From an uncultured bacterium (lineage in GTDB: Bacteria; Cyanobacteriota; Vampirovibrionia; Gastranaerophilales; Gastranaerophilaceae), in assembly GCA_902760645.1 (NCBI GenBank), contig CACWHC010000009.1, positions 32,340 to 96,339 of the forward strand: 64,000 nucleotides of DNA, read 5' to 3'. A program made the translations under genes and the position numbers. Below are positions 1-7,952 of this stretch, piece by piece. The first letter of the stretch is position 1; each line of letters opens with the position of its first letter. The notes below the pieces were generated by a model that was not told the DNA's origin, did no database searches, and worked only from the letters and a program-made list of their open reading frames with translations.

Positions 1-225
1 ATTGCCCAGCAGCTTTCAAACTATATTGTAAGACCGCTTGTATTTAGCAAATGGATGAAACTTCATCCGTTAATGATATTTTTAGCCCTGTTCCTTGCAC
101 AGCAATTTCTTGGCTTTTGGGGTGTAATCTTGTCTCCTGCGATTGCAGCGACTGTGTGTGTGCTGATAGATGAACTCTATCTTACACCGATTAATGCGGA
201 TGTTTCGGAGGATTTTGATGCTTAA
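1..225 (+). CDS. AI-2E family transporter/permease, C-terminal end
   Basis: The frame is open from the first base and ends at TAA (223-225), giving the last 74 residues of a protein whose start lies outside the window. The stretch contains the motif LHPLMIFLALFLAQQFLGFW, then GVILSPAIAATVCVLIDELY, a membrane helix pair typical of the last segment of the AI-2E transporter (PerM/YdiK-like) family. These are polytopic inner-membrane proteins of often unclear substrate. The stop overlaps the start of the downstream radical SAM gene by 8 nt, so the two are probably co-transcribed. Family assignment rests on this C-terminal fragment alone. Confidence 0.7.
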   Translation: MAQQLSNYIVRPLVFSKWMKLHPLMIFLALFLAQQFLGFWGVILSPAIAATVCVLIDELYLTPINADVSEDFDA

Positions 226-1762
226 TTCGTCCGAAAAATTTTTTTACAGTCCGATAACCAATAAGTCTGCCCAAACTAATGTCTGGATGGCTTTTCCGGG
301 ACCGGAATCGTTTGCGATGTCTTCACTCGGATATTTATGGTTATTTAAAAATATTGATGAAATATCTGATATAAATGTTGAAAGAGTATACAGTGACACT
401 AAAAAAACTGTTTTAAAAAAGGAAGATATTAACCTAATCGGATTTTCATTCACTTTTGATACGGATTTTATGAATATATTTTCTATGCTGGATAAATTTA
501 AAATTCCGCTGAGAAGTTCTGACAGAAAAAGCGGGTTTCCTTTTGTTTTTGCGGGCGGACCTGTGGTTACGGCAAATCCCACTCCTTATGAAGAATTTTT
601 TGATTTTTTTGTCATAGGTGACGGAGAAAAATTAAATTTGGATATAATAAATCTTTATAAAGAAAATCCAAATATTTCCAAATCAGAATTTTTGGATAAA
701 GTTTCAAAGTTGGACGGGATATATGTTCCTCATTTATCAAAAAAAGTTAATAAGAATACAGAAAAACTTACGGACTGTATTTATACCCCCATAATCAGCG
801 AAAGTGCGTTTTTCCCGAATACTTTTATTATGGAAGCTGCAAGAGGTTGTGCAAACAGGTGCGGTTTTTGTATTGCATCATACCTGAATTTGCCTCTAAG
901 ATGTATTCCTTATGAAAAAATTATTGAAACAATAGAACTTGGTTTATCCAAAACAAACAAGATTGCACTTTTGGGTGCACAATTAAGTGCTCACCCGAGA
1001 TTTGGCGATATATGTAATTATATACTTGAAAAGATTAAAAACGGACAAAATATTGAAATGAGTGTGTCGTCCCTGAGAGTTGATTCAATAACAAAGGAAG
1101 TTTTGGAAACACTTGTTGCCTGCGGACAGAAAAATGTTACTCTTGCGGTAGAAGCCGGTAGTGAAAGACTTAGAAAAGTTATAAATAAAAATCTGACAAA
1201 GCAGCAGATATTTAAGGCTGCGGAAATTGCCAAAATCGCAGGGTTAAAAGGGTTTAAGTTTTACGGAATGCTTGGTTTACCTACGGAAACTCAGGAAGAT
1301 ATTGATGAAATGATTTCTCTTGCAAAAGAATTGAAGTCTGCTTACAAGGGATTTGATATTTCGTTCGGGTTTTCAACATTTGTGCCGAAGCCGAATACTC
1401 CGTTTCAGTGGATTGGCAGAGAGGATACAAAGACACTTGAAAAGAAAAGTAATTACATAAAAAAAGAAATGCACAAACTTGGGGTTCACACAACGGTATC
1501 AAGTGTAAAATGGGACTATTGGCAGGCTGTATTATCAAGGGGGGACAGCAGATTAGCTGATGTATTAGAGGAAGTTTACCGTGAGGGCGGGAAACTCGGT
1601 GCATATAAGAAGGCTGCATTAAAATTTAACCTTGATACAGATGAAATTGCTTACGGCAACTGGAATTTTGAAAAAGAATTACCGTGGGATTTCATTGAAT
1701 GCAATCCGGGAAAAGAATTTTTGATAAAAGAAAATAAAAGATTAGTGGTTGAGAAAATATAG
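218..1762 (+). CDS. B12-binding-like radical SAM protein
   Basis: 514 residues. The radical SAM cluster motif CxxxCxxC is present as Cys211, Cys215 and Cys218 (GCANRCGFC). About 190 residues precede it, including FVFAGGPVVTANP and FFVIGDGE, which resemble the N-terminal cobalamin-binding-like region of B12-radical SAM (Fe-S oxidoreductase) proteins. The start is ATG 218, because CGGAGG (206-211) lies 7 nt upstream; an in-frame start at 170 would run deep into the upstream gene. The ATG overlaps the upstream stop (ATGCTTAA), suggesting translational coupling. The substrate cannot be told from sequence. The closest broad group seems to be the uncharacterised fused radical SAM family related to TIGR03960; I am sure of the radical SAM fold, not the reaction. 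Confidence 0.85.
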   Translation: MLNSSEKFFYSPITNKSAQTNVWMAFPGPESFAMSSLGYLWLFKNIDEISDINVERVYSDTKKTVLKKEDINLIGFSFTFDTDFMNIFSMLDKFKIPLRSSDRKSGFPFVFAGGPVVTANPTPYEEFFDFFVIGDGEKLNLDIINLYKENPNISKSEFLDKVSKLDGIYVPHLSKKVNKNTEKLTDCIYTPIISESAFFPNTFIMEAARGCANRCGFCIASYLNLPLRCIPYEKIIETIELGLSKTNKIALLGAQLSAHPRFGDICNYILEKIKNGQNIEMSVSSLRVDSITKEVLETLVACGQKNVTLAVEAGSERLRKVINKNLTKQQIFKAAEIAKIAGLKGFKFYGMLGLPTETQEDIDEMISLAKELKSAYKGFDISFGFSTFVPKPNTPFQWIGREDTKTLEKKSNYIKKEMHKLGVHTTVSSVKWDYWQAVLSRGDSRLADVLEEVYREGGKLGAYKKAALKFNLDTDEIAYGNWNFEKELPWDFIECNPGKEFLIKENKRLVVEKI

Positions 1763-1763
1763 T

Positions 1764-2468
1764 TTACCACGGGTAATCGTCTTTAATTTCCCATCCGTCT
1801 GTCTGGATTAATGCTCCGCAATATGCTCCTGAATGCATAGTATGATTTTTCTTGCAGGAGTACCCTTGTGTTTTATAATACTCTCTGTCTGCACCTTCTG
1901 TTAAGCCGTAAAATATTAATCCCTTGTCCTTCAATAGCATTAAGAAAAAAACATCTTTCCCTGCTGTATTTGGGTTTTGCGGACCATTTATATCGACCCA
2001 AATTTCTGTCCATGTATTTCTTGCCCAAACTCCAAATATAGTTCCGTTTGCTAATACTACGCTGTAAGAATTATTTGCTGAGCCATTTCTATAATTGTCA
2101 GGAAAATCGCCTAAAAACTTGTAGTTTTCACCCCAGCACTCATTACTGTTAGGTTTACAAGTTTTTACAATTTTTAAATATGGTTTAAAATATCTTTCAT
2201 AAAAGATTTTATTTTGTTCATAATCACCACCGTGAACATCTTGAGTGTCATCGAGTCCTCCCATATCCCAGTACTGAAGTTCACCGTTGTGTGCTTCGGA
2301 TTGCTGAATTGCCTGCAAAAGTATTGAATATGTTTGTTTTAGTCTGTTTACGGTTAAGTTTTTTTGATAGCGTTGAAGCAGTGTAGGCAATGTCATAGCT
2401 GCGACTACCCCGATTATTCCCAGCGTAATAAGAACCTCCGCAAGTGTAAAACCTCTTTTAGAAAACAT
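1764..2468 (-). CDS. Type IV pilin-like protein (prepilin N-terminal motif)
   Basis: 234 residues beginning MFSKRGFTLAEVLITLGIIG, a short positively charged leader followed by the class III prepilin cleavage site (G|FTLAE, Glu at mature position 5) and an approximately 20-residue hydrophobic helix. It should be cleaved and N-methylated by a PilD-type peptidase and inserted into a pilus or pseudopilus. The C-terminal globular domain has four or more cysteines and ends DGWEIKDDYPW. A paralogue at 16270-17028 ends almost identically (DGWQIKDDYPFKF), so the two belong to one family. ATG is supported by GGAG about 9 nt upstream. An XRE regulator starts divergently 91 bp away. Confidence 0.88.
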   Translation of the reverse strand: MFSKRGFTLAEVLITLGIIGVVAAMTLPTLLQRYQKNLTVNRLKQTYSILLQAIQQSEAHNGELQYWDMGGLDDTQDVHGGDYEQNKIFYERYFKPYLKIVKTCKPNSNECWGENYKFLGDFPDNYRNGSANNSYSVVLANGTIFGVWARNTWTEIWVDINGPQNPNTAGKDVFFLMLLKDKGLIFYGLTEGADREYYKTQGYSCKKNHTMHSGAYCGALIQTDGWEIKDDYPW

Positions 2469-2489
2469 TACTCAATACTCCAATATAAT

Positions 2490-2525
2490 TTATAACATAT
2501 ACTATTATATATTATAACTTACTAT
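2490..2525. promoter_or_regulatory. Tandem AT-rich boxes between pilin and XRE gene (putative operator)
   Basis: The 91-bp divergent intergenic region contains two direct boxes, TTATAACATATACTAT (2490-2505) and TTATAACTTACTAT (2512-2525), spaced 22 bp apart, i.e. about two helical turns. The other pilin/XRE pair (17057-17088) has two similar boxes TTTATAAACTAT and TTATAAACTAT with 21-bp spacing. I infer binding sites for the adjacent XRE protein. The region is extremely AT-rich, so chance similarity is possible. Confidence 0.4.
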
Positions 2526-2559
2526 GAGTAATATGTCAATCTTTATATAATTATAACTA

Positions 2560-2784
2560 ATGAATAAGCAAGAATTACTTAAAAAATTTGGTAAAAACGT
2601 TAAAATCGAACGTATTAAAAAGGATTTAACTCAAGAACAATTATCAGTAAAATTGGATGTTAATCAAAATTATATTGCTTGCATAGAACGTGGCAGACAA
2701 AATATGTCATTGGGTAAAATACTGGAGCTTTCCAATGCTCTTGATGTGGATATTCAAAAGCTGCTAACTTTCACGAGTGATTAG
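2560..2784 (+). CDS. XRE-family helix-turn-helix regulator
   Basis: 74 residues, essentially one HTH_3/Cro-CI domain: KFGKNVKIERIKKDLTQEQL, then SVKLDVNQNYIACIERGRQN, then NALDVDIQKLLTF. The LTQEQLSVKLDV...YIACIERG pattern is the classic helix-turn-helix with a recognition helix. No sensor domain is present, so it probably acts as a dimeric DNA binder on nearby promoters. It is divergent from the pilin-like gene 1764-2468; the same arrangement recurs at 16270-17350. The start ATG 2560 has no strong ribosome binding site. Confidence 0.85.
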   Translation: MNKQELLKKFGKNVKIERIKKDLTQEQLSVKLDVNQNYIACIERGRQNMSLGKILELSNALDVDIQKLLTFTSD

Positions 2785-2796
2785 ATGGTTTGTTAA

Positions 2797-3417
2797 TTAC
2801 AGCGGGGTATAATCCGAATAAATCAAACTTTTCCAGTTTTTGAAATAGCTTATTTGTGTTGCAGAGCCGGTTTTAATATAAATTCTGTTAAATGATTCGT
2901 GCGGAATATTTAAGGCATCGCAGACCGCAGCTTTTATGACATCAGGATATGTAACGATTATAACCCTGTTATCAGCATTGTCTTTAACGATTTCCGATAT
3001 TTTTTCTGAAACTCTTTTTATAAAATCAGATACACTTTCGGCATCTTCAGGTGTCGGAATTTCAGGATTAAATATAAACTGTTTCAGCATATCAGGGAAT
3101 TTTGTTTCCAGCTGTTCAAAAGTTAATCCGCTAAATCCTCCGCAATCACGGGGTTTTAAATCAATTATTTCAAAATTTTTCTTGTATATTTTTGAAATTT
3201 GTTTAGCAGACTGTATGCACCTTGAAGCAGCGGATGTATAAATTCTGTCATTTTTTACATGTCGTTTCTTTAAATATTCACAAATTTTTTCTATTTCTTC
3301 CAAACCATTTTCGTTAATCTGAGGGTGATTTTCTTTATCCGAAAATCTGCCTTCTTCCGAAAATATTGTAGCCCCGTGCGAAATAAAAGTTATTTTACAT
3401 CTTCTGTCAAAATACAT
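2797..3417 (-). CDS. Histidine phosphatase superfamily protein, degenerate active site
   Basis: 206 residues with the phosphoglycerate mutase-like fold: N-terminal strand ITFISHGAT where active members have RHG, a conserved central region YTSAASRCIQSAKQIS (equivalent of SPxxRxxQTA), GGFSGLTFEQLE, and a C-terminal VIIVTYPDVIKAAV where active members have a second catalytic His (VxHGGxI). The Arg of the RHG motif is Ser and the second His is Tyr, though the nucleophilic His and one Arg remain. It may be inactive or strongly altered. A ribosome binding site (GAGGTG) precedes the ATG. It converges on the XRE gene, 12 bp apart. Confidence 0.75.
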   Translation of the reverse strand: MYFDRRCKITFISHGATIFSEEGRFSDKENHPQINENGLEEIEKICEYLKKRHVKNDRIYTSAASRCIQSAKQISKIYKKNFEIIDLKPRDCGGFSGLTFEQLETKFPDMLKQFIFNPEIPTPEDAESVSDFIKRVSEKISEIVKDNADNRVIIVTYPDVIKAAVCDALNIPHESFNRIYIKTGSATQISYFKNWKSLIYSDYTPL

Positions 3418-3494
3418 AATTCACCTCTATCTTTTATAATTATAACACATTTTTTTTATTTTGTAGTAAGATATATGATTATAAGGAGAAAATT

Positions 3495-3989
3495 ATGAGA
3501 GGAACAGCATTTAAATTCGGAGATAATATTTCAACTGACCATATTGCACCGGGAAGATTGTTTCATTTAAGATCAAACCTTCCGGAATTTGCAAAACATG
3601 TTTTGGAAGATGCTGATCCTGAGTTTGCTTCAAAAATGAAAAAAGGGGACTTTGTTGTAGGAGGGTCTAACTTCGGACTTGGTTCTTCAAGAGAACACGC
3701 ACCCCAGATTATAAAAATTGCCGGTGTTGGTGCAGTTATTGCAAAATCTTTTGCGAGAATTTTTTACAGAAATTCCATTAATATAGGCTTACTTGCTATT
3801 GAATGTGATACAGACGGTATTAATGCAGGTGATGAACTGGATTTGGATATTGAAAACGGCGTTTTGAAAGATTTAACAAATGGCGTAATTATTCCTATAG
3901 AGCCGCTTCCGCCTGTAATGATAAAGATGCTGAATGACGGCGGACTCGTTGAACATATTAAAAAGAACGGCGGATTTAACTTAAATTAA
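3495..3989 (+). CDS. leuD: 3-isopropylmalate dehydratase small subunit
   Basis: 164 residues, the usual length of the short bacterial/archaeal-type LeuD (isopropylmalate isomerase small subunit, swivel domain). It shows FGDNISTDHIAPGRL at the N-terminus, GSNFGLGSSREHAP (the conserved substrate-binding GSSREHAP loop, residues about 56-69) and AKSFARIFYRNSINIGLL. With the large Fe-S subunit LeuC, not in this window, it would isomerise 2-isopropylmalate to 3-isopropylmalate in leucine synthesis. Homoaconitase small subunits are close relatives, so the exact substrate is inferred. The start has AAGGAG 6 nt upstream. ilvD at 9033 supports a branched-chain amino acid pathway in this organism. Confidence 0.88.
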   Translation: MRGTAFKFGDNISTDHIAPGRLFHLRSNLPEFAKHVLEDADPEFASKMKKGDFVVGGSNFGLGSSREHAPQIIKIAGVGAVIAKSFARIFYRNSINIGLLAIECDTDGINAGDELDLDIENGVLKDLTNGVIIPIEPLPPVMIKMLNDGGLVEHIKKNGGFNLN

Positions 3990-3997
3990 TATTTGTA

Positions 3998-4026
3998 TTG
4001 ACTTTGGCGGTTCAGCATTGTTTAAT
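3998..4026 (+). promoter_or_regulatory. Sigma70-type promoter of rpsL-rpsG
   Basis: TTGACT (3998-4003) and TTTAAT (4021-4026) are separated by exactly 17 bp, immediately downstream of leuD. Transcription would start near 4033. Confidence 0.6.
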
Positions 4027-4032
4027 GTACTT

Positions 4033-4249
4033 GTACACTTTGCCGATATTTTTCGTGCTGGAAACGGCAGAGTATGCAGACTAAGGACGTAGGGTTCAGC
4101 AGTCAGGGCGAAAATTTGAGGCTCGGTTTAAATAACCCGACCGAACGATAAAGCTCCAGAAATAACCGGCAGTCCTGTCATTATCAGAATGCGTAAGGGT
4201 TTTGGATAATGAGTTTGCAAAATATGTTACTGAATAAAAGGAGAAAAAA
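4033..4249 (+). promoter_or_regulatory. Long 5' leader of rpsL-rpsG
   Basis: About 217 nt lie between the predicted transcription start and rpsL, with no credible ORF. It is GC-richer than other intergenic DNA and contains small complementary segments, e.g. TCGGTT...AACCCGA around 4132-4149. It may be a structured leader for ribosomal-protein autoregulation. No known riboswitch family was recognised. Confidence 0.4.
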
Positions 4250-4636
4250 ATGCCTACAATTAATCAGCTTGTACGTTCAGAACGTAAAAAGCTTACAGAC
4301 AAAACAAAATCTCCTGCTTTGATGAATTGTCCTCAAAGACGTGGAGTATGTACAAGGGTTTACACTACAACCCCTAAAAAACCGAACTCAGCTCTAAGAA
4401 AAGTAGCCAGAGTCAGATTAACTAACGGATTTGAAGTTACTTCATATATTCCGGGTATCGGTCACAACTTACAGGAACACAGTGTTGTTCTTATCAGAGG
4501 CGGCAGGGTTAAAGACCTTCCGGGTGTTCGTTACCACATCGTTCGTGGCACATTAGATACAGCAGGTGTTGCAAACAGAATGCAATCTCGTTCTAAATAC
4601 GGTGCTAAAAGAGATAAAAAAGGAGGTAAGAAGTAA
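4250..4636 (+). CDS. rpsL: 30S ribosomal protein S12
   Basis: 128 residues, full length for S12. Signature segments include [13 protein letters not shown] at the N-terminus, the [18 protein letters not shown] loop (site of streptomycin-resistance changes, Lys in KKPNSA) and [16 protein letters not shown] with RYHIVRG. It sits in the decoding centre of the 30S subunit. AAGGAG lies 8 nt before the ATG. The stop overlaps the rpsG start (TAATG), the classical str operon order, but fusA and tuf do not follow here. Confidence 0.98.
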   Translation: MPTINQLVRSERKKLTDKTKSPALMNCPQRRGVCTRVYTTTPKKPNSALRKVARVRLTNGFEVTSYIPGIGHNLQEHSVVLIRGGRVKDLPGVRYHIVRGTLDTAGVANRMQSRSKYGAKRDKKGGKK

Positions 4637-5106
4637 TGTCAAGACGTTCTAAACCTGCGAAAAGAATTCCTTTAGCAGATCCGGTATACAACAGTGTAGA
4701 TATCTCAAAATTCATTAACAGAATTATGAGACGCGGTAAAAAATCATTAGCAGAAAAGATTTTCTATGCTACATTGACTAAAATTGAAGAAAGAACTAAC
4801 GAAAAATCGCTTGAAATTTTCCAAAAGGCTATGACAAATGCTACACCTTTGTTGGAAGTTAAAGCAAGACGTATCGGTGGTTCTACTTATCAGGTACCTA
4901 TTGAAGTTAAAGCAGACAGAGGTTTCGCTCTTGCTTCTTCATGGTTAATTGAAGCTGCTAAGAAACGCGGCGGTAAATCATTCATTGACAAATTGACAAA
5001 CGAAATTATTGATGCGTCAAACGGTGTTGGTGCTGCCTGCAAAAAACGTGAAGATACCCACAAAATGGCTGAAGCAAATAAAGCTTTTGCTCATTACAGA
5101 TACTAA
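4636..5106 (+). CDS. rpsG: 30S ribosomal protein S7
   Basis: 156 residues, the normal length. S7 motifs: [58 protein letters not shown]-like central region (LLEVKARRIGGSTYQVP) and the C-terminal KREDTHKMAEANKAFAHYRY. It is an assembly initiator of the 30S head. It is translationally coupled to rpsL by a 1-nt stop/start overlap and is followed by a terminator, so this str operon holds only two genes. Confidence 0.98.
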   Translation: MSRRSKPAKRIPLADPVYNSVDISKFINRIMRRGKKSLAEKIFYATLTKIEERTNEKSLEIFQKAMTNATPLLEVKARRIGGSTYQVPIEVKADRGFALASSWLIEAAKKRGGKSFIDKLTNEIIDASNGVGAACKKREDTHKMAEANKAFAHYRY

Positions 5107-5125
5107 TTTTCACGGTATAAATTTT

Positions 5126-5160
5126 AAAAAAGGCTTTGGATTATTTCCAAGGCTTTTTTT
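5126..5160 (+). terminator. Rho-independent terminator after rpsG
   Basis: AAAAAAGGCTTTGGA, a short loop, then TTCCAAGGC and a run of seven Ts form a hairpin (with one bulged G) plus U-tract 20 nt after the rpsG stop. Confidence 0.8.
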
Positions 5161-5260
5161 ATGTAAATTTTTCGTAACATTTCCTTAAATAGTGCAATTT
5201 TCTTATAAAGAAATACTTTATATAAGTGTAGGGAAAAAGGTTATAGGTTGGGTTATATTA

Positions 5261-6154
5261 ATGGGTAATTTTTTCGTAGAAGGATTAAGATATTCGGGTA
5301 CAGGCTTGTATAGCGGTGTATTAGCTGATGTTACGGGTTCTGTATCAAAATCTGTTCCATCTCTTTTTAATACAACAAGAGATTTCTTTCCTTCTTTGAG
5401 CGGAAATGTTGATAATGTTTTTACCCATACATTTGTAACTCCTTCAGCAGCTACATCAGCTTCAGGAGTCATTGATTTCTTCCCTGCATTGTCAGGTAAA
5501 ACAGCAGGAACAACGGTTTCTGCTCCTGTTTCTACCGGTTCATTCTTCTCATTTATTGATGATTATATTCCTGATTTCTTCACAGGTATTATTCCTAAAG
5601 TTTCAAACGGCATAAGAAGAATAGCAAGCCAGGTAGTAAATACCGGGGCTGATGTTATCTCAGGTGTCGGCAGTTTCGTTTCAGGATGCTTTGGCAGATT
5701 GATTAATTTTGCAAAGAGTTTTGTAGGCAGAGTTAATTCTGACAGAGAAGGCAACAGAATATTCTCTAACGGAAGAAGTCAGGCTTGGTGCGCAGATTTC
5801 GTTACATATTGCGTAAAGAAAGTTTTTGGTAATAAATTACCTGCAGATTTCGGTTCTTCTGCCGTATCTGATTTGAGAGCTTGGGGTGACAAACACGGTT
5901 GTTATCTTAAAGCACCTTATGAACAGGGTAAAGCTGCAATGGCTAATTTCTTGAAAAACAGAGTTAAGCCGGGTGACATTATGATTGAAAAAAGAAACGG
6001 AAAATCTCATACAGGTATTGTAACTTACGTTGATCCAAACGGACAATATTTCAAAACCGTTGAAGGTAATGCTTCAAACAGCGTAAAAGAAGTAACTTAT
6101 CAGGCAGATAGTAAGACTTTAAGCGGATTCGTTTCCCTTTCCAAGTTTGCTTAA
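5261..6154 (+). CDS. CHAP-domain peptidoglycan amidase/endopeptidase-like protein
   Basis: 297 residues. The C-terminal approximately 130 residues form a CHAP (NlpC/P60-like cysteine peptidase) domain with RSQAWCADFVTYCV (nucleophile Cys177), PGDIMIEKRNGKSHTGIVTY (catalytic His250) and EGNAS. The N-terminal approximately 160 residues are Ser/Thr/Phe-rich low-complexity, with repeated SxxxFFPSLSG / DFFPALSG elements, and contain no clear signal peptide. It should cleave peptidoglycan peptide or amide bonds. An in-frame GTG at 5192 exists, but ATG 5261 begins the natural MGNFFVEG N-terminus. Its last 36 nt overlap the convergent coaE. Confidence 0.75.
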   Translation: MGNFFVEGLRYSGTGLYSGVLADVTGSVSKSVPSLFNTTRDFFPSLSGNVDNVFTHTFVTPSAATSASGVIDFFPALSGKTAGTTVSAPVSTGSFFSFIDDYIPDFFTGIIPKVSNGIRRIASQVVNTGADVISGVGSFVSGCFGRLINFAKSFVGRVNSDREGNRIFSNGRSQAWCADFVTYCVKKVFGNKLPADFGSSAVSDLRAWGDKHGCYLKAPYEQGKAAMANFLKNRVKPGDIMIEKRNGKSHTGIVTYVDPNGQYFKTVEGNASNSVKEVTYQADSKTLSGFVSLSKFA

Positions 6155-6715
6155 TAGCTCTTCAACAGATTTCTCTAAATCTTCGAATTTCCCATTATTA
6201 TAAATAATATAATCAGACAAATACTTTTTTTCATCTTGTGAACGTTGACAATTTAACCTTGATTTTGCGTATTCCTCAGTATAATTATTCCGCTCAATTA
6301 ACCTCTTTTCCCTTATTTCATCATTTGTGTACACAAGTATAATTTTGTCGAATAAATTTTGCATGCCGGTTTCAAAAAGTAAAGGTATCCCAACGAAAAC
6401 GAAGTTTTCATCTGTGTTATTGTTGAAAAAATCTATAATTTTTTCTTCAATTTTAGGGTGAACTATTTGTTCCAATGTTTTCTTTTTTTTAGCATCATTA
6501 AAAACGATTTTCCCTAATTTTTCTCTTGATATTTTTCCCCCATTTGTACAAATATCTTCATTGTAAAATGCAGAAATAATAGTTTGCTGTTCCTCATCCA
6601 ATACTTCATGACCGGCAACATCAGCGTCAAGTACAGAATAACCGTGTTCTTCAATAATTTTTTGAACTGTAGATTTGCCTGAGGCGATATTTCCGGTTAT
6701 AGCTATTTTAATCAT
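6119..6715 (-). CDS. coaE: Dephospho-CoA kinase
   Basis: 198 residues. The P-loop GNIASGKST lies at residues about 8-16, followed by LDADVAGHEVLDE (CoaE DAD substrate motif) and the conserved VHPKIEEKI and FVGIPLLFETGM. It catalyses ATP-dependent phosphorylation of dephospho-CoA to CoA in the cytosol. The chosen ATG at 6715 overlaps the upstream pseudouridine synthase stop (ATGATTAA), which fits translational coupling; a TTG four codons earlier is an alternative. coaBC is elsewhere in this window (43420). Confidence 0.92.
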   Translation of the reverse strand: MIKIAITGNIASGKSTVQKIIEEHGYSVLDADVAGHEVLDEEQQTIISAFYNEDICTNGGKISREKLGKIVFNDAKKKKTLEQIVHPKIEEKIIDFFNNNTDENFVFVGIPLLFETGMQNLFDKIILVYTNDEIREKRLIERNNYTEEYAKSRLNCQRSQDEKKYLSDYIIYNNGKFEDLEKSVEELLSKLGKGNESA

Positions 6716-7445
6716 CTTTTGCAGCAATCCTGTTTAAAAAGTTTCGTAATTCTTTGATTTGTTTTGGCTTGATAGGTTTCCATTCGCCCCTTTTTAAGCC
6801 TTCAAGCTGAATTGTTGCGTGCTGAATTCTTTTGAGGGACTTAACTTCGTAACCAAAATATTCAAACATTTTTCTGATTTGTCTGTTCATTCCCTGATAT
6901 AGAGTAATTCTCATCATTGTTCTGTCTTTGTCTACTTCAAGAACTTCTATATCAGCGTATGCAGTTTTGCCTTTTCCAATTTCTATTCCGTTTGCCATTT
7001 GCTCCAATTCGTGCGGCTGAACAAGTTTATCAACTGATACGAGATAAACCTTTGGCACTTTTATTGACGGATGTGTAAGCTCATTAATTAAATCCCCGTC
7101 ATTTGTCAGAATAAGTAATCCTGTGGATTCTCTGTCCAAACGTCCTACCGGTTTTAATCCGAACAATTCTTTCGGGAGCAAATCATAAATTGTTTTGCGT
7201 CCTTTTTCATCGTCGGCAGTCGTAATATACCCTGCGGGTTTAAAAAATCTGTAGTACTGATGTTTAACGGGGTGGATTAACTTATTGTTGATAAAAACTT
7301 TGTCTTTATCACCGACAAGAAACCCGAGTTCGGTAACTTTTTTGTCGTTGACTACTACGGCACCGGATTCAATAAGCTCATCAGCCTTGCGTCTGGAGCA
7401 TATACCTGCGGAGGCAATATATTTGTTTAAGCGGGTTGAAGGCAT
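6708..7445 (-). CDS. Pseudouridine synthase, RluB/RsuA family
   Basis: 245 residues. An N-terminal S4 RNA-binding domain (RLNKYIASAGICSRRKADEL, then VVVNDKKV) precedes the RsuA/RluB catalytic domain, with the motif GRLDRESTGLLILTNDGD carrying the catalytic Asp and YQGMNRQIRKMFEYFG at the C-terminal side. It would convert a uridine in 23S rRNA (RluB-like) or 16S rRNA (RsuA-like) to pseudouridine; which one cannot be decided here. AAGGAG lies 8 nt before the ATG. It overlaps the thioesterase by 19 nt and coaE by 8 nt, so 7858-6119 forms a three-gene operon. Confidence 0.92.
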   Translation of the reverse strand: MPSTRLNKYIASAGICSRRKADELIESGAVVVNDKKVTELGFLVGDKDKVFINNKLIHPVKHQYYRFFKPAGYITTADDEKGRKTIYDLLPKELFGLKPVGRLDRESTGLLILTNDGDLINELTHPSIKVPKVYLVSVDKLVQPHELEQMANGIEIGKGKTAYADIEVLEVDKDRTMMRITLYQGMNRQIRKMFEYFGYEVKSLKRIQHATIQLEGLKRGEWKPIKPKQIKELRNFLNRIAAKDD

Positions 7446-7858
7446 CCTTCCAACTCCTTGTTGAATATATCTGCCAAAAATTCAGGCATTCTTCTGTAAA
7501 GTTTACCTGTGGTATTTGATATGGCTACGACATCAAAAGTTGCTTCAATGAATGTTTTACCTGTTTCTTTAGAAGTGATTTTCTGTGAAAACGTAACGGC
7601 AAGACCGTTAAATTTTGATATTTTGGTTTCGACTACGACTACTTCATTAAGTTTCGCAGACATTTTAAATCTTACATTCATATTTGTAACAGGCATAACA
7701 ATATCTCTTGCAGTAAGCTCCGGCAAGGTATATCCAAATAATTCGCACAATTCAACACGTCCAGCCTCAAGCCATCTGAGGTAAGAACCGTGCCATACTA
7801 CACCGTAGGCATCTGTGTCTGAATAATATACTTTTCTTTCAAAAATATGTGTTGTCAT
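7427..7858 (-). CDS. Acyl-CoA thioesterase (YbgC/4-hydroxybenzoyl-CoA thioesterase family)
   Basis: 143 residues with a hotdog fold. The signature VYYSDTDAYGVVWHGSYLRW contains the catalytic Asp of the YbgC/FadM type (Y-x-D-T-D-x-x-G-V-V-x-H), followed by EAGRVELCELFG. It likely hydrolyses a cytosolic acyl-CoA; in proteobacteria relatives sit in tol-pal operons, but here it leads the rluB-coaE operon. A TATAAT box (minus strand, 7870-7865) ends 6 nt before the ATG, so the mRNA is probably leaderless. Confidence 0.85.
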   Translation of the reverse strand: MTTHIFERKVYYSDTDAYGVVWHGSYLRWLEAGRVELCELFGYTLPELTARDIVMPVTNMNVRFKMSAKLNEVVVVETKISKFNGLAVTFSQKITSKETGKTFIEATFDVVAISNTTGKLYRRMPEFLADIFNKELEGCLQPA

Positions 7859-7864
7859 AAAGTG

Positions 7865-7946
7865 ATTATACTATGCTTAGTTTACTTTGGCAAGAAATAT
7901 TACGCATATTTAATAATATGCTGTAATTTGGTTAGCATGATAAAAT
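7865..7946. promoter_or_regulatory. Divergent promoter pair, both apparently leaderless
   Basis: Minus strand: TATAAT (7870-7865) then CACTTT then ATG at 7858. Plus strand: extended -10 TGATAAAAT (TAAAAT 7941-7946) then GACTTT then ATG at 7953. In both cases the expected transcription start (7 nt past the -10 box) is the A of the start codon and no ribosome binding site is present. Confidence 0.65.
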
Positions 7947-7952
7947 GACTTT

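Noticed and set aside
5192..5260. Upstream GTG start for the CHAP protein
   Set aside because: Would add 23 residues overlapping the promoter-like AT-rich leader; ATG 5261 gives a more natural N-terminus.
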